Assembly: GCA_964581385.1 (NCBI GenBank)
Contig: CAZOOK010000036.1
Span: 1-54,774 of the forward strand
Reading direction: 5' to 3'
From: CAZOOK01 sp964581385
Lineage (GTDB): Bacteria; Pseudomonadota; Gammaproteobacteria; Nevskiales; Nevskiaceae
Length of the DNA stretch: 54,774 nt
In this document: piece after piece, positions 23,071-30,633 of the stretch
Numbering within the stretch: position 1 is the first letter of the stretch
How the letters are laid out: the number at the start of each line of letters is the position of its first letter
Translations under genes and position numbers: made by a program
The notes under the pieces: model-generated
Seen by the model: the letters and a program-made list of their open reading frames with translations, nothing else
The model's database searches: none
Told to the model about the DNA's origin: nothing

Positions 23071-23937
23071 TGCTTGCTCCTGGGGTTCGGAAATGGATTC
23101 GTTACCATCACAGATCCGACGTATCGCGACCGCCGCGCCGCTGTCCAATCGGAGCCTCACATCATCCCCTGCGCGACCTTTCAGCAGGATGGCAACGTGG
23201 TTCCCCCGGATGTTCTCCTGATAGCAATCGTAGGGCTGGCCGTGCCATTCACCGGGTTCCCACACGGTGTCGGCGAGGTAGCCGGCGGACACCTCTTGTG
23301 TCCCGCCCTTGATCTTCTCGATGAGACTCCCGTCTGTGATCATGAGGGTCGTCTCGACGTAGTCGCCGCTCCGGATTACCGATTCACCGGTGGAGCCCCG
23401 TTGATAGGTGCGAGCGTTCGCGGGGGTCAGGAGCGGCGGCGATTCGGCCCAGGGATGGTCGTCGGTGACCGGGCGCATCACGAAGGTGTCCAAAGAGTCG
23501 GCCTTGAAGACTTCCTCGGGAGCCCGCAGTTCACGCCGCACCGTACCGTCCGGATTCCGGTACTCGTAAATCCCTGCGCGGGCGATGCGCGCGTGGACTT
23601 TGAGCCATCCTTCCGGTGTCGTCTCAGCCTTGCCCAGCGCGCCCGCGTCGAAGCGCATCACGCCATCCACGCGCGCGGAGGGCGGGCCCTTGGGGTCTAC
23701 CAGCTTCTTCCAGGCCGCGACGATGCGCGACTTCATCCGCGCCACGTCCTCGGCCGGGTACTTGTCGGCGTTCTTCCCTTGGTGGAGATACGACCAGGCG
23801 GCGCGGATGTGCTCCTCGCAGTCGATCGGGTACCTGTGGTTGATCGGGTCCGCGAATTGAACGTCGCCGTAATCGCGCGTCCCCTCCTTCGGGCTCACGT
23901 CCTCTCGCTGGGCTATGTCGACCTTGGAGTCGGGCAT
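22375..23937 (-). CDS. Prohead protease-scaffold fusion (DUF6582-DUF2213-scaffold)
   Basis: 520 residues. Residues 1-80 match the small DUF6582 type (DYGDVQFADPINHRYPIDCEEHIRAAWSYL). Residues about 92-275 match DUF2213 prohead proteases (FDAGALGKAETTPEGWLKVHARIARAGIYEY, MRPVTDDHPW, VSAGY, NIRGNHVAILLKGRAG). The rest is a Lys/Glu/Ala coiled-coil scaffold with a C-x2-C...C-x2-C zinc ribbon. The protease matures the capsid and removes the scaffold. An internal ribosome binding site and ATG at the domain boundary indicate a nested scaffold product. Confidence 0.85.
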   Translation of the reverse strand: MPDSKVDIAQREDVSPKEGTRDYGDVQFADPINHRYPIDCEEHIRAAWSYLHQGKNADKYPAEDVARMKSRIVAAWKKLVDPKGPPSARVDGVMRFDAGALGKAETTPEGWLKVHARIARAGIYEYRNPDGTVRRELRAPEEVFKADSLDTFVMRPVTDDHPWAESPPLLTPANARTYQRGSTGESVIRSGDYVETTLMITDGSLIEKIKGGTQEVSAGYLADTVWEPGEWHGQPYDCYQENIRGNHVAILLKGRAGDDVRLRLDSGAAVAIRRICDGNESISEPQEQAMSGEMTKTNIAGIDFDVPAQVAQALDKHNAEHKAELKSHKEKADKAGKCDKCDSAMSCPKCDAPPAAEKDSTKTDADSKALADALQKEKARADVAEAKLAASEKARVDAADPKIINARVSARVALETQAREILGAEAKLDTMDDLEVKKTVLGKIAEQVKLDGKDPVYVDAAYDSAMALVGRKTLGELRVATGAKFDGKESDPKVDASFVWEKNRVEQANAWKRNTTKENA

Positions 23938-23982
23938 GCGATCCTCTCAGATCGCACATATCACGAGGCCCCGAAATACGAA

Positions 23983-24011
23983 GAGCGCCACCCCCGGGAG
24001 GAGTGGCGCTC
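23983..24011 (-). terminator. Hairpin upstream of the protease gene
   Basis: Perfect 9-bp stem GAGCGCCAC/GTGGCGCTC with an 11-nt loop in the gap before the protease-scaffold gene. On the minus strand it is followed by TTCGTATTTC, only weakly U-rich, so a partial terminator separating the accessory island from capsid genes is possible. Confidence 0.45.
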
Positions 24012-24073
24012 ACGATACCGGCCTGAGGCGCGCGGCTTAGCCGGGGGCGTAGCCGGTGTGTTGAGCTACGGTA

Positions 24074-24280
24074 TCAAATCTTGCTGACGTGGTTGGTGTG
24101 CTCTCCGTTCAGCAGGTTCCCCACGTGCTCTGAGCATGCGTCCAGGGTCTCGTATGCTGACCCGCCGACCGTTCCCAGTTCCCATTGCGCAGGCTTCTGG
24201 CAGCCCGGAACGTTCTCTCCCTGGGACGCAGCTTTCTGTTGATCTTCCGGGATGAAGCAACAAAAACGAGGTCCGCTCAT
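24074..24280 (-). CDS. Small Cys-rich hypothetical protein
   Basis: 68 residues (MSGPRFCCFIPEDQQKAASQ), RBS AGGAAAGG. Cys pattern FCCFIPED...GC...ACSEHVG suggests a small metal-binding fold. Its stop codon region repeats that of the capsid paralogue upstream. Function unknown. Confidence 0.6.
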   Translation of the reverse strand: MSGPRFCCFIPEDQQKAASQGENVPGCQKPAQWELGTVGGSAYETLDACSEHVGNLLNGEHTNHVSKI

Positions 24281-24307
24281 GTTCGTCCTTTCCTGTGAAC
24301 TACGGTA

Positions 24308-25084
24308 TCAGATCCCGTCCATGTAGCAGACGGAACCGGTTTCATGCAGCGCGACCCCTGACACGCGGGCGTGCACCGGAGTCAGTCCTCCCGGCTGCGC
24401 CGGAAGAGTCTCGGCCTCGAGCGGGATGATCATTTCGATCATCTTGGGGTGACAGTAGTACAGCATGGCCCGATCGGTGCCGTTCGGCCCGGCACCCTTG
24501 CACCTGTACCAAGCCTCTATCGCGATGATGCTCGGATTCTGATCCAGGAAGCGTTGTTCTATCGAGCCGACGATCTTTTTACGCTGCTCCACAGGGAGGA
24601 GCAAAGTGTTGGCTCGCGTGACCTTCTTGGCCATCAAGTTTAGGTCGTTCAGAATCTCCGAGTCGCTCTTCTCTGCCCACTTCGAGGAGAAAGGTTTCCC
24701 GTCCGGGGCTATGCACGAAATAGCCCGGGGCTGATTCAGCATCCCGAGCAGAAAATTGTCTTGATCGCCGAACGCTATGATCTGATCGATCCGCTCCTCG
24801 ATGGATCGATACGCCGCAGCCTGTGCCTTGGCGTCCCCAGATCGGAAGCCGACCGGAATCGACACTACCTTCTGCCTAACCTCCCAGCAGATTTCAGGCG
24901 CAAGAACGCGATTCGTTTCGTTGCTGAACTCCCTATAAACAACGGTTTCGGCCCCGGGATCAAAACTCCTGTTGTTGACGGGGCACAGCTTCCGTCCCAT
25001 CAGACCGGTGGGCTCCTCCGGCGCGATCGCAAATCCGTAATTCTCCGAATGCGGGTCCGTGCAAAGCTTCACTTCTTCGTACAT
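24308..25084 (-). CDS. Capsid-protein paralogue (DUF2184-like)
   Basis: 258 residues from ATG 25084 (MYEEVKLCTDPHSENYG), chosen because GAAGGAGG stands before it. Aligns along most of its length with the major capsid protein: IEERIDQIIAFGDQDNFLLGML versus the equivalent IEEKIDAIIATGDSDTGLLGLL, WYRCKGAGPNGTDRAM versus WYKCKGAGASGTDRAV, IPLEAETLPAQPGG versus IPLEAEFLPPQPVG, and a matching C-terminus. About 55 residues shorter, mainly at the N-terminus. Could be a minor capsid or vertex protein, or an alternative shell subunit. Sits in the accessory island, outside the main capsid block. Confidence 0.75.
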   Translation of the reverse strand: MYEEVKLCTDPHSENYGFAIAPEEPTGLMGRKLCPVNNRSFDPGAETVVYREFSNETNRVLAPEICWEVRQKVVSIPVGFRSGDAKAQAAAYRSIEERIDQIIAFGDQDNFLLGMLNQPRAISCIAPDGKPFSSKWAEKSDSEILNDLNLMAKKVTRANTLLLPVEQRKKIVGSIEQRFLDQNPSIIAIEAWYRCKGAGPNGTDRAMLYYCHPKMIEMIIPLEAETLPAQPGGLTPVHARVSGVALHETGSVCYMDGI

Positions 25085-25112
25085 GCCATCCTCCTTCGGA
25101 TTGAACTTCACT

Positions 25113-25313
25113 TCATCCGCGCTCCGGCGCCTCCGCGCACGCCAGCACCGTAGACGGAAACGGGCCCAGCTTGCGGAAGCACTCCAGGCCACCGCCTGTC
25201 GTGTCCTCGACTAGATCCCTGTCCACCTGATCCTCGAATCCAATCCCGGGGCGCCAGCGAGACACGAGTTTCTCGACGGGCGTCGGGATGCTGTTGAGTC
25301 GGGTCCGGGTCAC
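25113..25313 (-). CDS. Small hypothetical protein
   Basis: 66 residues from GTG 25313, overlapping the previous stop (GTGA) at the recurrent GAAGCC-GTGA junction. Sequence VTRTRLNSIPTPVEKLVSRW, then FEDQVDRDLVEDTTGGGLECFRKLGPFPS. No family recognised. 28 nt before the capsid paralogue. Confidence 0.55.
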   Translation of the reverse strand: MTRTRLNSIPTPVEKLVSRWRPGIGFEDQVDRDLVEDTTGGGLECFRKLGPFPSTVLACAEAPERG

Positions 25314-25642
25314 GGCTTCCCTTTCGTCCAAAGCGCTCGCTCCCGCGCGTACATCCCTAGCCACTTGGCCATCGGTACGAACTTCCTTCCTGCGTCATTT
25401 TCCCAGTGCACCACCCAACCGCCGCATTGGATCGACAGAACGCGGAGTCGATCAATGTGCGCCGCGGTGATTTCGCCCAGTCCCCAAGATCGTGGTCCGT
25501 GCTGCACCATTGACCAGAGCTCGAACTCGCAGCCGTGGAGCCACCCGGCGCAGTAACACTCCTCGGACAGTTCCGACATCAGGTCCGCCAATTCGAGAGC
25601 CGCGCCAGTCAGGCGCTCACGGGTCATGTCGCGCAAGGTCAT
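25310..25642 (-). CDS. Conserved phage hypothetical protein
   Basis: 110 residues (MTLRDMTRERLTGAALELADL). ADLMSELSEECYCAGWLHGCEFELW and CGGWVVHWENDAGRKFVPMAKW are characteristic of a small phage family I have seen but cannot name functionally. Ends KGKP, at a GAAGCC-GTGA junction. Confidence 0.65.
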   Translation of the reverse strand: MTLRDMTRERLTGAALELADLMSELSEECYCAGWLHGCEFELWSMVQHGPRSWGLGEITAAHIDRLRVLSIQCGGWVVHWENDAGRKFVPMAKWLGMYARERALWTKGKP

Positions 25643-25953
25643 GTTGTCCCCTTGAGAAACGCGCCGAGTTCGCAGTTAGCGGTGTGGCCTCGTCTTCCAG
25701 GCAAGTAATAACACCAAAGTCTGCGCGCCTTTTCGTAATCTTCCGGATTTATGCCGGCACAAACCACGCACATTCGGATGCCATCGCTGTTGTCGGCCCA
25801 CTCCACCTCCCGCAGCAGCGCGATCAGCTCCTCCCGCTCGGCTAGCAGCGCGGGGACGGCCTGCTGGTACAGGTGCAACCTGAGGGACGTGTCGCCCTCC
25901 GTGTCCGACTCGATGGTTCGGTATTCCTCGATCTTCTTCGGGTCGATCGGCAT
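25639..25953 (-). CDS. Hypothetical protein with Cys/His cluster
   Basis: 104 residues from ATG 25953 (MPIDPKKIEEYRTIES), GGAGG upstream; the longer open frame is a shadow of the XRE gene. A helical middle (QQAVPALLAEREELIALLREVEWA, in two parts) precedes MCVVCAGI and a second half GHTANCELG, C-x2-C...H-x3-C, likely zinc binding. ATGA-coupled to the next gene. Confidence 0.65.
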   Translation of the reverse strand: MPIDPKKIEEYRTIESDTEGDTSLRLHLYQQAVPALLAEREELIALLREVEWADNSDGIRMCVVCAGINPEDYEKARRLWCYYLPGRRGHTANCELGAFLKGTT

Positions 25954-25955
25954 GG

Positions 25956-26156
25956 TCAGCCCTCCCTGATCTTCTTCGCGGTGGTCCCGAGCGCCTTCGC
26001 CAAAAGGTCTGCGCTGCGGTCCGAGAGATACCCGGTCTTCTCCGCGGTCGAGACCGTGCCGTAGCTGACCCCCGACTGCGCGGCGAGTTCTGCCTGAGTC
26101 AGACCTTTCTTCACCCGGACCTGGGCTAGATTCGTCGTGAGTTTCGCGCGGGTCAT
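25956..26156 (-). CDS. XRE-family HTH regulator
   Basis: 66 residues from ATG 26156 (MTRAKLTTNLAQVRVKKG), CAGGAG before it. LTQAELAAQSGVSYGTVSTAEKTG is a canonical helix-turn-helix of the Cro/C1 type. Single-domain, so probably an operator-binding switch for the accessory island. Confidence 0.8.
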   Translation of the reverse strand: MTRAKLTTNLAQVRVKKGLTQAELAAQSGVSYGTVSTAEKTGYLSDRSADLLAKALGTTAKKIREG

Positions 26157-26269
26157 TTGGGCTCCTGGAGTAGCTTCCAAATCCAACTGCCAGAGGTGTG
26201 CGCGCCTTCATGATCCAATGGTCTGTCGCACGGACCACCAGATTGATGCGCTACGGCACCGCACATGGT

Positions 26270-26722
26270 CTACGTCTTGGGCAACGCGGGCTCTTCGGCC
26301 GGCGTCCCAAGGTCAACTATTTCGATGCCGAGCTGTTTCGCGATCTCAAAGATCCGGTTGTCGCGGTAGAACTCACCGAAGACGATCCGCTTGCACCCCG
26401 CGTTGGCGATGAGCTTGAAGCAGGGCCAGCAAGGCAAGGCGGTGGTGTAGATGGTGGAGCCGTCGATGGCCACCCCGTTCTTGGCCGCCTGGATGATCGC
26501 GTTCGCCTCGGCGTGAACGGTAGCCACGCAGTGTCCGTCCTCCATCATGTGGCCGACCTCGCTACAGTGAGGCAGCCCCCGGATCGACCCGTTGTACCCG
26601 GTGGAGAGAATGGTCCGGTCGCGGACCAGCGCCGCACCTACGTGTTTGCGATCACAGGTCGCGCGCGTTGCCACGACCCGGGCGATGCTCATGAAGTATT
26701 CGTCCCAGGTGGATCGGGTCAT
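26270..26722 (-). CDS. Deoxycytidylate deaminase
   Basis: 150 residues from ATG 26722 (MTRSTWDEYFMSIARVV), ATGA-coupled, GGAGGG upstream. Zinc site complete: H70-A-E (VHAEANAI) and P-C98-W-P-C101, with the extra GYNG and S-E-V-G-H-M elements of ComEB/dCMP deaminases. Makes dUMP from dCMP for dTTP synthesis, in the cytoplasm. Next to a MazG-like gene and near a deoxyribosyltransferase-like gene. Confidence 0.9.
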   Translation of the reverse strand: MTRSTWDEYFMSIARVVATRATCDRKHVGAALVRDRTILSTGYNGSIRGLPHCSEVGHMMEDGHCVATVHAEANAIIQAAKNGVAIDGSTIYTTALPCWPCFKLIANAGCKRIVFGEFYRDNRIFEIAKQLGIEIVDLGTPAEEPALPKT

Positions 26723-28311
26723 GCGCCCTCCGATGCCGGCTCGTAGGATTCGCAACCGCATCCTACGCCGTTACATTTCCCTGCCTGATATGGATGCTGA
26801 AATTGCAGCTCGTGCATATACCACAGATGACCGCACTTGCAGGGCTTCGGGTCGTTGACCGGCGGCGGGCGAACGGGTTCGCTCTTCTTCGGCGTCGACA
26901 GCCCAGCGCTTAAGGGCAGCACGATCCCACAAAAATCGTCCACCCGTTCATGTATGTCGTCGAGCTCGGCTCGCGCATCATCGTAGCATCCAGCGATCGC
27001 GTCGCGTTCGGCACACAGCCGCTCGATCTCAACCTGAGCAGGATACGGTCTATCAGAGACCGAGTTGTAAGACAGAGCAAGACCGGCGGGCGGATCTAAA
27101 CGAGGATCGCACGCTGCGCACCCAGGGATCACGCAAGGTGCGTGAGGAATACCCAACACGCTACGCAGTTCTCGGGCCGCCAGATGCCAGTACCCGTAGG
27201 CGTTTGTACTGAGTTGGGGATGACTGGCCCATCGGCTCGCTATTCTCTTCACGTCGGCGATCTGGTTTTCCAGTTTCTTGAGTAGGAGCGAGAGCCTGAC
27301 TATTTCGTCCCGGGCATCGGTCCACTGGCCGCGATACACGGCGACGCTCCGCTCCAACTCTTCGATGCGGGAGTCGGCGTCTGCTACCCGCCGTTCCAAC
27401 GCTGTGCCGCCAAGCTCGTGCGCCTGGTGAAATCTTTCGGACCCTCGATAGTCGACACGCGCCCGATCGATCTTGGTTGTTTGGTGCTGTAGCTCGTGCT
27501 GCAGCTCCGCGATCCTGACGCGCGCCGCCTCAAGTTCCTTCTCCACCTTGCCGATGTGGCGGACGGCTTCGCAGTGATTCGCGCTTGCCTCATCCCAGAG
27601 CTTCTCCACTCGCCTGATGGACTCTTCGCTTGATCCTGCCATGGATCGCCACCTGAGTTCTTCTTCGCTACGGTTGGGCTCCGCGGACGCGACGATCCCG
27701 ACCGCCGCCTTCGCGGCGTGTCGGCGCTGCCAGTGCTCCGCAGGCAACGACTCAACCCGGCTTGCCTCCATATTCGCGAGGGCCATCGGATCCCAGCCCT
27801 TGAATCCACAGTAGGCCCAGAGCGTCAGGGCGAGCTGAGACGCCTCCCTGCGCGAGTCCCCGGCCGGTCGAGAGTAGACCCGGGAGATCACGGACTCGGC
27901 CATCGACTGCGTGACGCCCTCCGACTGCGCAAGCTCCGCTGCCTCTTCCAGGGTACGCATGGTTCGCTCGGGACCATTCATACTCTCGGGGCCAAACGTG
28001 GCCACGGCCCAGCGGACGATACGAACACCCAAAGGATCCGCACCACCATCCGGAGCATTTGGTGTGGTATGAGTCCATGGCGGAACAAGGCTTCTCCCTC
28101 CCTGTGGTGGATCAGCATCGTAAGCCCTGCCGGCGACCTCCATCGCCTCTTCGTCCTCCCTGGTCGCCCTCTCCACCTCATACGCAACGTCGGTGACGAG
28201 GTCATCCATGGAGAACGATTCCGTAGCGATAGCTCGCCGAGCCGCTGGGCTGTTTTTGCACCATGCCTCGACGCCCGCCTTCACCGCGATCCGGATCTCT
28301 TCGATGGTCAT
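26719..28311 (-). CDS. MazG-like / coiled-coil / zinc-knuckle multidomain protein
   Basis: 530 residues (MTIEEIRIAVKAGVEAWCK). Residues about 95-185 look like a MazG-type nucleotide pyrophosphohydrolase (IVRWAVATFGPESM, RTMRTLEEAAELAQSEG, VYSRPAGDSRREASQLALTL). Residues 230-370 form coiled coil. ERDAIAGCYDDARAELDDI near 450 is shared with the protein at 39601. C-terminus CKCGHLWYMHE...GKCNGVGCGCESYE is a CGH-type zinc knuckle. Possibly nucleotide-pool cleansing tethered to another partner; the fusion is unusual in length. Confidence 0.65.
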   Translation of the reverse strand: MTIEEIRIAVKAGVEAWCKNSPAARRAIATESFSMDDLVTDVAYEVERATREDEEAMEVAGRAYDADPPQGGRSLVPPWTHTTPNAPDGGADPLGVRIVRWAVATFGPESMNGPERTMRTLEEAAELAQSEGVTQSMAESVISRVYSRPAGDSRREASQLALTLWAYCGFKGWDPMALANMEASRVESLPAEHWQRRHAAKAAVGIVASAEPNRSEEELRWRSMAGSSEESIRRVEKLWDEASANHCEAVRHIGKVEKELEAARVRIAELQHELQHQTTKIDRARVDYRGSERFHQAHELGGTALERRVADADSRIEELERSVAVYRGQWTDARDEIVRLSLLLKKLENQIADVKRIASRWASHPQLSTNAYGYWHLAARELRSVLGIPHAPCVIPGCAACDPRLDPPAGLALSYNSVSDRPYPAQVEIERLCAERDAIAGCYDDARAELDDIHERVDDFCGIVLPLSAGLSTPKKSEPVRPPPVNDPKPCKCGHLWYMHELQFQHPYQAGKCNGVGCGCESYEPASEGA

Positions 28312-28547
28312 GTTCCCTCCCGGATGGCGGCGAGCGCGATCGATCTTTCATTGGAAAACGGAAGAGAATCCTTCGCGATCTTCTCTATCGCCTCTCGTAA
28401 AATCGCCTCTTTGGCCAGCGATTCGTTTCGCTGCTGTCGATACATCGCAACTAACCCGTGCTGGTGCATCCCCTCCAGTCGGAGATTGATCGCGTACCGC
28501 ACTTTGATCTCCGCATCCAACTCCAACGCTGCCAGTTCGTCCTTCAT
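28308..28547 (-). CDS. Small helical hypothetical protein
   Basis: 79 residues (MKDELAALELDAEIKVRYA), GAAGGGGAAG upstream, ATGA to the next gene. Charged helices throughout; no family recognised. Confidence 0.6.
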   Translation of the reverse strand: MKDELAALELDAEIKVRYAINLRLEGMHQHGLVAMYRQQRNESLAKEAILREAIEKIAKDSLPFSNERSIALAAIREGT

Positions 28548-28568
28548 ATCTTCCCCTTCCCGAGAATC

Positions 28569-28580
28569 GTTAGCGCTAAC
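28569..28580. promoter_or_regulatory. Perfect 12-bp palindrome, operator-like
   Basis: GTTAGCGCTAAC is fully self-complementary and stands 22 nt before the start codon at 28547, in a 65-nt gap that should hold the promoter for this gene. A dimeric XRE-type repressor site is plausible. Confidence 0.4.
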
Positions 28581-28612
28581 TGTACACCAGCGACCTGACG
28601 TTTTGCGTCGAA

Positions 28613-28981
28613 TTACGCGAACCGGTTCATCTTGCTGTGCTTCTGCACGGGCTTCGTCGCAGCGCGCCCCTTGGGCCAGCCACGAAGTACCCGCTGTTCG
28701 TAGGTGTTCAGCGAGATCCCGTTCTCCCGGAGTACCTCACCAAGAAAACGGGGACGACCGTCGACCATCACAATTGGTCTGTGAGAGTCCGAGGCGCATC
28801 GCGCACACCGATGAGTGTGGCCGTAGAGAAGGTGGAAGAGTCCGGTCTCAGTTACTTGCCCGCAGGCGCACCGGACCGCGATCCGTCGATTCGACTGGCC
28901 GCACGGAGAACAAGTTCGGGCGACCTCGCCGATCACCGTCCACCCGTGGAACTGATCTCCTGCGTGGACCTGAATGGTCAC
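28613..28981 (-). CDS. Zinc-finger hypothetical protein
   Basis: 122 residues from GTG 28981, GTGA-coupled. Starts VTIQVHAGDQFHGWTVIGE, then CSPCG, RCACGQ, and H-R-C-A-R-C, giving a four-ligand zinc ribbon, and ends with a basic helix (YEQRVLRGWPKGRAATKP). The pattern GDxFxxWxVIGE...RCxCG...CxxC is frequent in phage proteins associated with HNH or intron-type elements. Likely nucleic-acid binding. Confidence 0.65.
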   Translation of the reverse strand: MTIQVHAGDQFHGWTVIGEVARTCSPCGQSNRRIAVRCACGQVTETGLFHLLYGHTHRCARCASDSHRPIVMVDGRPRFLGEVLRENGISLNTYEQRVLRGWPKGRAATKPVQKHSKMNRFA

Positions 28982-29181
28982 GTCACTCCTCCCAGCGCCT
29001 GTTCCAGTCCGTCCGCGACCGCCGCCGAGTCTACGAGCCCGGGCGTGCGTCGCAGCCTCTCCCGTAGGTCCGCGCACCGATCCAGCGTCTCCAGCAGTTC
29101 CGCCACCTCCGACCCGCGGATCGATGTCAGCGCGCGGATCGCAGGGTCCTTCGTCATCTTCCGCAGCTCCTGGAACCTCAT
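28978..29181 (-). CDS. Small hypothetical protein
   Basis: 67 residues from ATG 29181 (MRFQELRKMTKDPAIRAL), GGAGG eight bases upstream and ATGA overlap. Helical, acidic C-terminus. No family recognised. Confidence 0.6.
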   Translation of the reverse strand: MRFQELRKMTKDPAIRALTSIRGSEVAELLETLDRCADLRERLRRTPGLVDSAAVADGLEQALGGVT

Positions 29182-29354
29182 GACTCTCGCCTCCATCCCG
29201 TCTTCGGCCACGAGGTATCGTGCGCTTCACCACGCCTGCGGCCGATCCATTCGCTGTCGTGCTCTTCGGAGATCTCCACCAGCACCGGGTTGCCCGAGGG
29301 GAAACCGGAGGCCAACGGAGTCAGCAGAGCCATGTACGAAGACGGTTTCTTCAC
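29178..29354 (-). CDS. Small hypothetical protein
   Basis: 58 residues from GTG 29354 (VKKPSSYMALLTPLASGFPSG), start fixed by a GTGA overlap. VLVEISEEHDSEWIGRR reads like a small beta domain. No family recognised. Confidence 0.55.
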   Translation of the reverse strand: MKKPSSYMALLTPLASGFPSGNPVLVEISEEHDSEWIGRRRGEAHDTSWPKTGWRRES

Positions 29355-29677
29355 GGCGTGTTCCTCGCCCAGGCAAGGCACTCGTTGATGCCGAAGAAGA
29401 CCGGGATCCCGTGCTTGCGCGCGAACTCTACCTCCCGATCCGCGCCGGGGCTCTTTCCTGGCATGCGCACCAAGGCGTCGCATTTCAGGATCCATGCGAA
29501 GTCGTAGGCCATCCAGTCCTCGTAATGGTGCTCATGGACCGCATGCCAATGGATGGCCAGGTGCGGGACGAAGGGCGCCACCCCTCCATCCAGCAGTTCG
29601 TCTGCGACCTCGATGGCCCTCGCGGTGTTGCCCGCGAAATCCCCAATCAGCGGCCCAGCCACGTAAACTGTCTTCAC
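29351..29677 (-). CDS. Deoxyribosyltransferase-like / DUF4406-type protein
   Basis: 108 residues from GTG 29677, GTGA-coupled, GGAGAGG before it. VYVAGPLIGDFAGNTARAIEVADELLDGG..PFVPHLAIHWHAV...YEDWMAYDFAWILKCDALVRMPGKSPGADREVEFARKHGIPVFF follows the Rossmann-like family of nucleoside 2-deoxyribosyltransferase relatives (Y-x-A-GP, D-x-x-x-L-x-x-x-D, P-G-x-S-x-GA-x-x-E). It may act on deoxynucleosides with the neighbouring deaminase and MazG-like protein. Confidence 0.75.
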   Translation of the reverse strand: MKTVYVAGPLIGDFAGNTARAIEVADELLDGGVAPFVPHLAIHWHAVHEHHYEDWMAYDFAWILKCDALVRMPGKSPGADREVEFARKHGIPVFFGINECLAWARNTP

Positions 29678-30006
29678 GGGTCCTCTCCTCTCCATGCGTG
29701 CTCAAGAGCCTCTTCGAGCCGGTCAACGTCCTCGAAACAGGAGCGATGCATCCATCGGCGCTCCTCCCCGGGCCCGGTCCAGATCAGCCGGCCGCCCCGC
29801 CCGCAGCTTGAGCAGCACTTGGCCATTGGGCGCTCGTCAAACTCGAGCGGGCTCTCACCGCTCTGCACCGGCCTACCCGGCTGCCCGTCTGTGCGCGCGT
29901 TATCCGCCTCTGCGGCCAGGCTCAGACGGTGGCCCGGGGAGATACGTGGCGATCCGCCACCCGGGCACGTGCGCTGGCCCGACCATGACAGCGTCAATTG
30001 TTTCAT
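29674..30006 (-). CDS. Hypothetical protein with C-terminal zinc finger
   Basis: 110 residues (MKQLTLSWSGQRTCPGGG); GGAGGGGG lies about 12 nt upstream. The first 60 residues are low in order; residues 61-110 (AKCCSSCGRGG...MHRSCFEDV) give C-x2-C...H-x3-C zinc ligands. An internal start at residue 61 is possible but lacks a ribosome binding site. First gene after the tmRNA. Confidence 0.55.
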   Translation of the reverse strand: MKQLTLSWSGQRTCPGGGSPRISPGHRLSLAAEADNARTDGQPGRPVQSGESPLEFDERPMAKCCSSCGRGGRLIWTGPGEERRWMHRSCFEDVDRLEEALEHAWRGEDP

Positions 30007-30052
30007 TTCAGAAATCCCCCCTCCACCCCAGCTAAAACAACCGCGAACGACT

Positions 30053-30354
30053 TGGACCCGCGGGGAATCGAACCCCGGTCCGGTCCAGCCAGCAAGTGAA
30101 TCGGTACGTGCGTGTCCGGAGGCAGCCGGCGCTGTGATCCCGTGAACACCCTTAGACGTCCCTGGTGGATGACGCAGCGACGGCTACGAGAGGCAGACCT
30201 CACCGGCGCTACGGGCGCAGTAGACTTTAGGCTACTGCGAGCTGCTGCATGGGCTCATTGGCCGTTATACGTGGTCGGCTTTTTACGGGGCCTGCTGACC
30301 AACCCCTGCACGCGATCCGCTTTTTGACCGGTCCGTCGAAACCATTTCGGGCCC
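30053..30354 (-). ncRNA. ssrA: Phage-encoded tmRNA
   Basis: 302 nt, one-piece. The 5' end GGGCCCG pairs with 3' CGGGTCC (30054-30060), including G3-U70, the alanine identity pair; A discriminator, CCA not encoded. The conserved TGGTTTCGACGG lies just after the 5' acceptor strand, and the 3' T-arm is CGGGG-TTCGATT-CCCCG preceded by GGAC. A pseudoknot (GGGG/CCCC interlocked with GGTC/GACC) stands ten bases before the resume codon. The tag frame (30227-30262) reads ANEPMQQLAVA-stop, with the stop in the loop of a perfect 7-bp P5 stem GCAGTAG/CTACTGC. tmRNA with SmpB rescues stalled ribosomes and tags proteins for proteolysis. It is shorter than the usual ~360 nt, so some pseudoknots may be missing. 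Confidence 0.92.
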
Positions 30355-30414
30355 GGAACTCTCGACCCTAGTAATGTTCCATGGCATTCTCCTTTTCGAT
30401 GATGGTTGTTTACC

Positions 30415-30598
<184 letters not shown>

Positions 30599-30633
30599 GT
30601 AGCTTGCGCGTCTCACCGCCGCGACCGACACGG

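Noticed and set aside
22354..24087. 577-codon open frame on the plus strand
   Set aside because: Antisense to the protease-scaffold gene; reads as low-complexity Leu/Val/Arg and has no start signal.
30053..30130. Partial tRNA or attachment site from the T-arm like sequence
   Set aside because: A matching 5' acceptor strand, pseudoknot and tag frame further upstream show it is the 3' end of a complete tmRNA.
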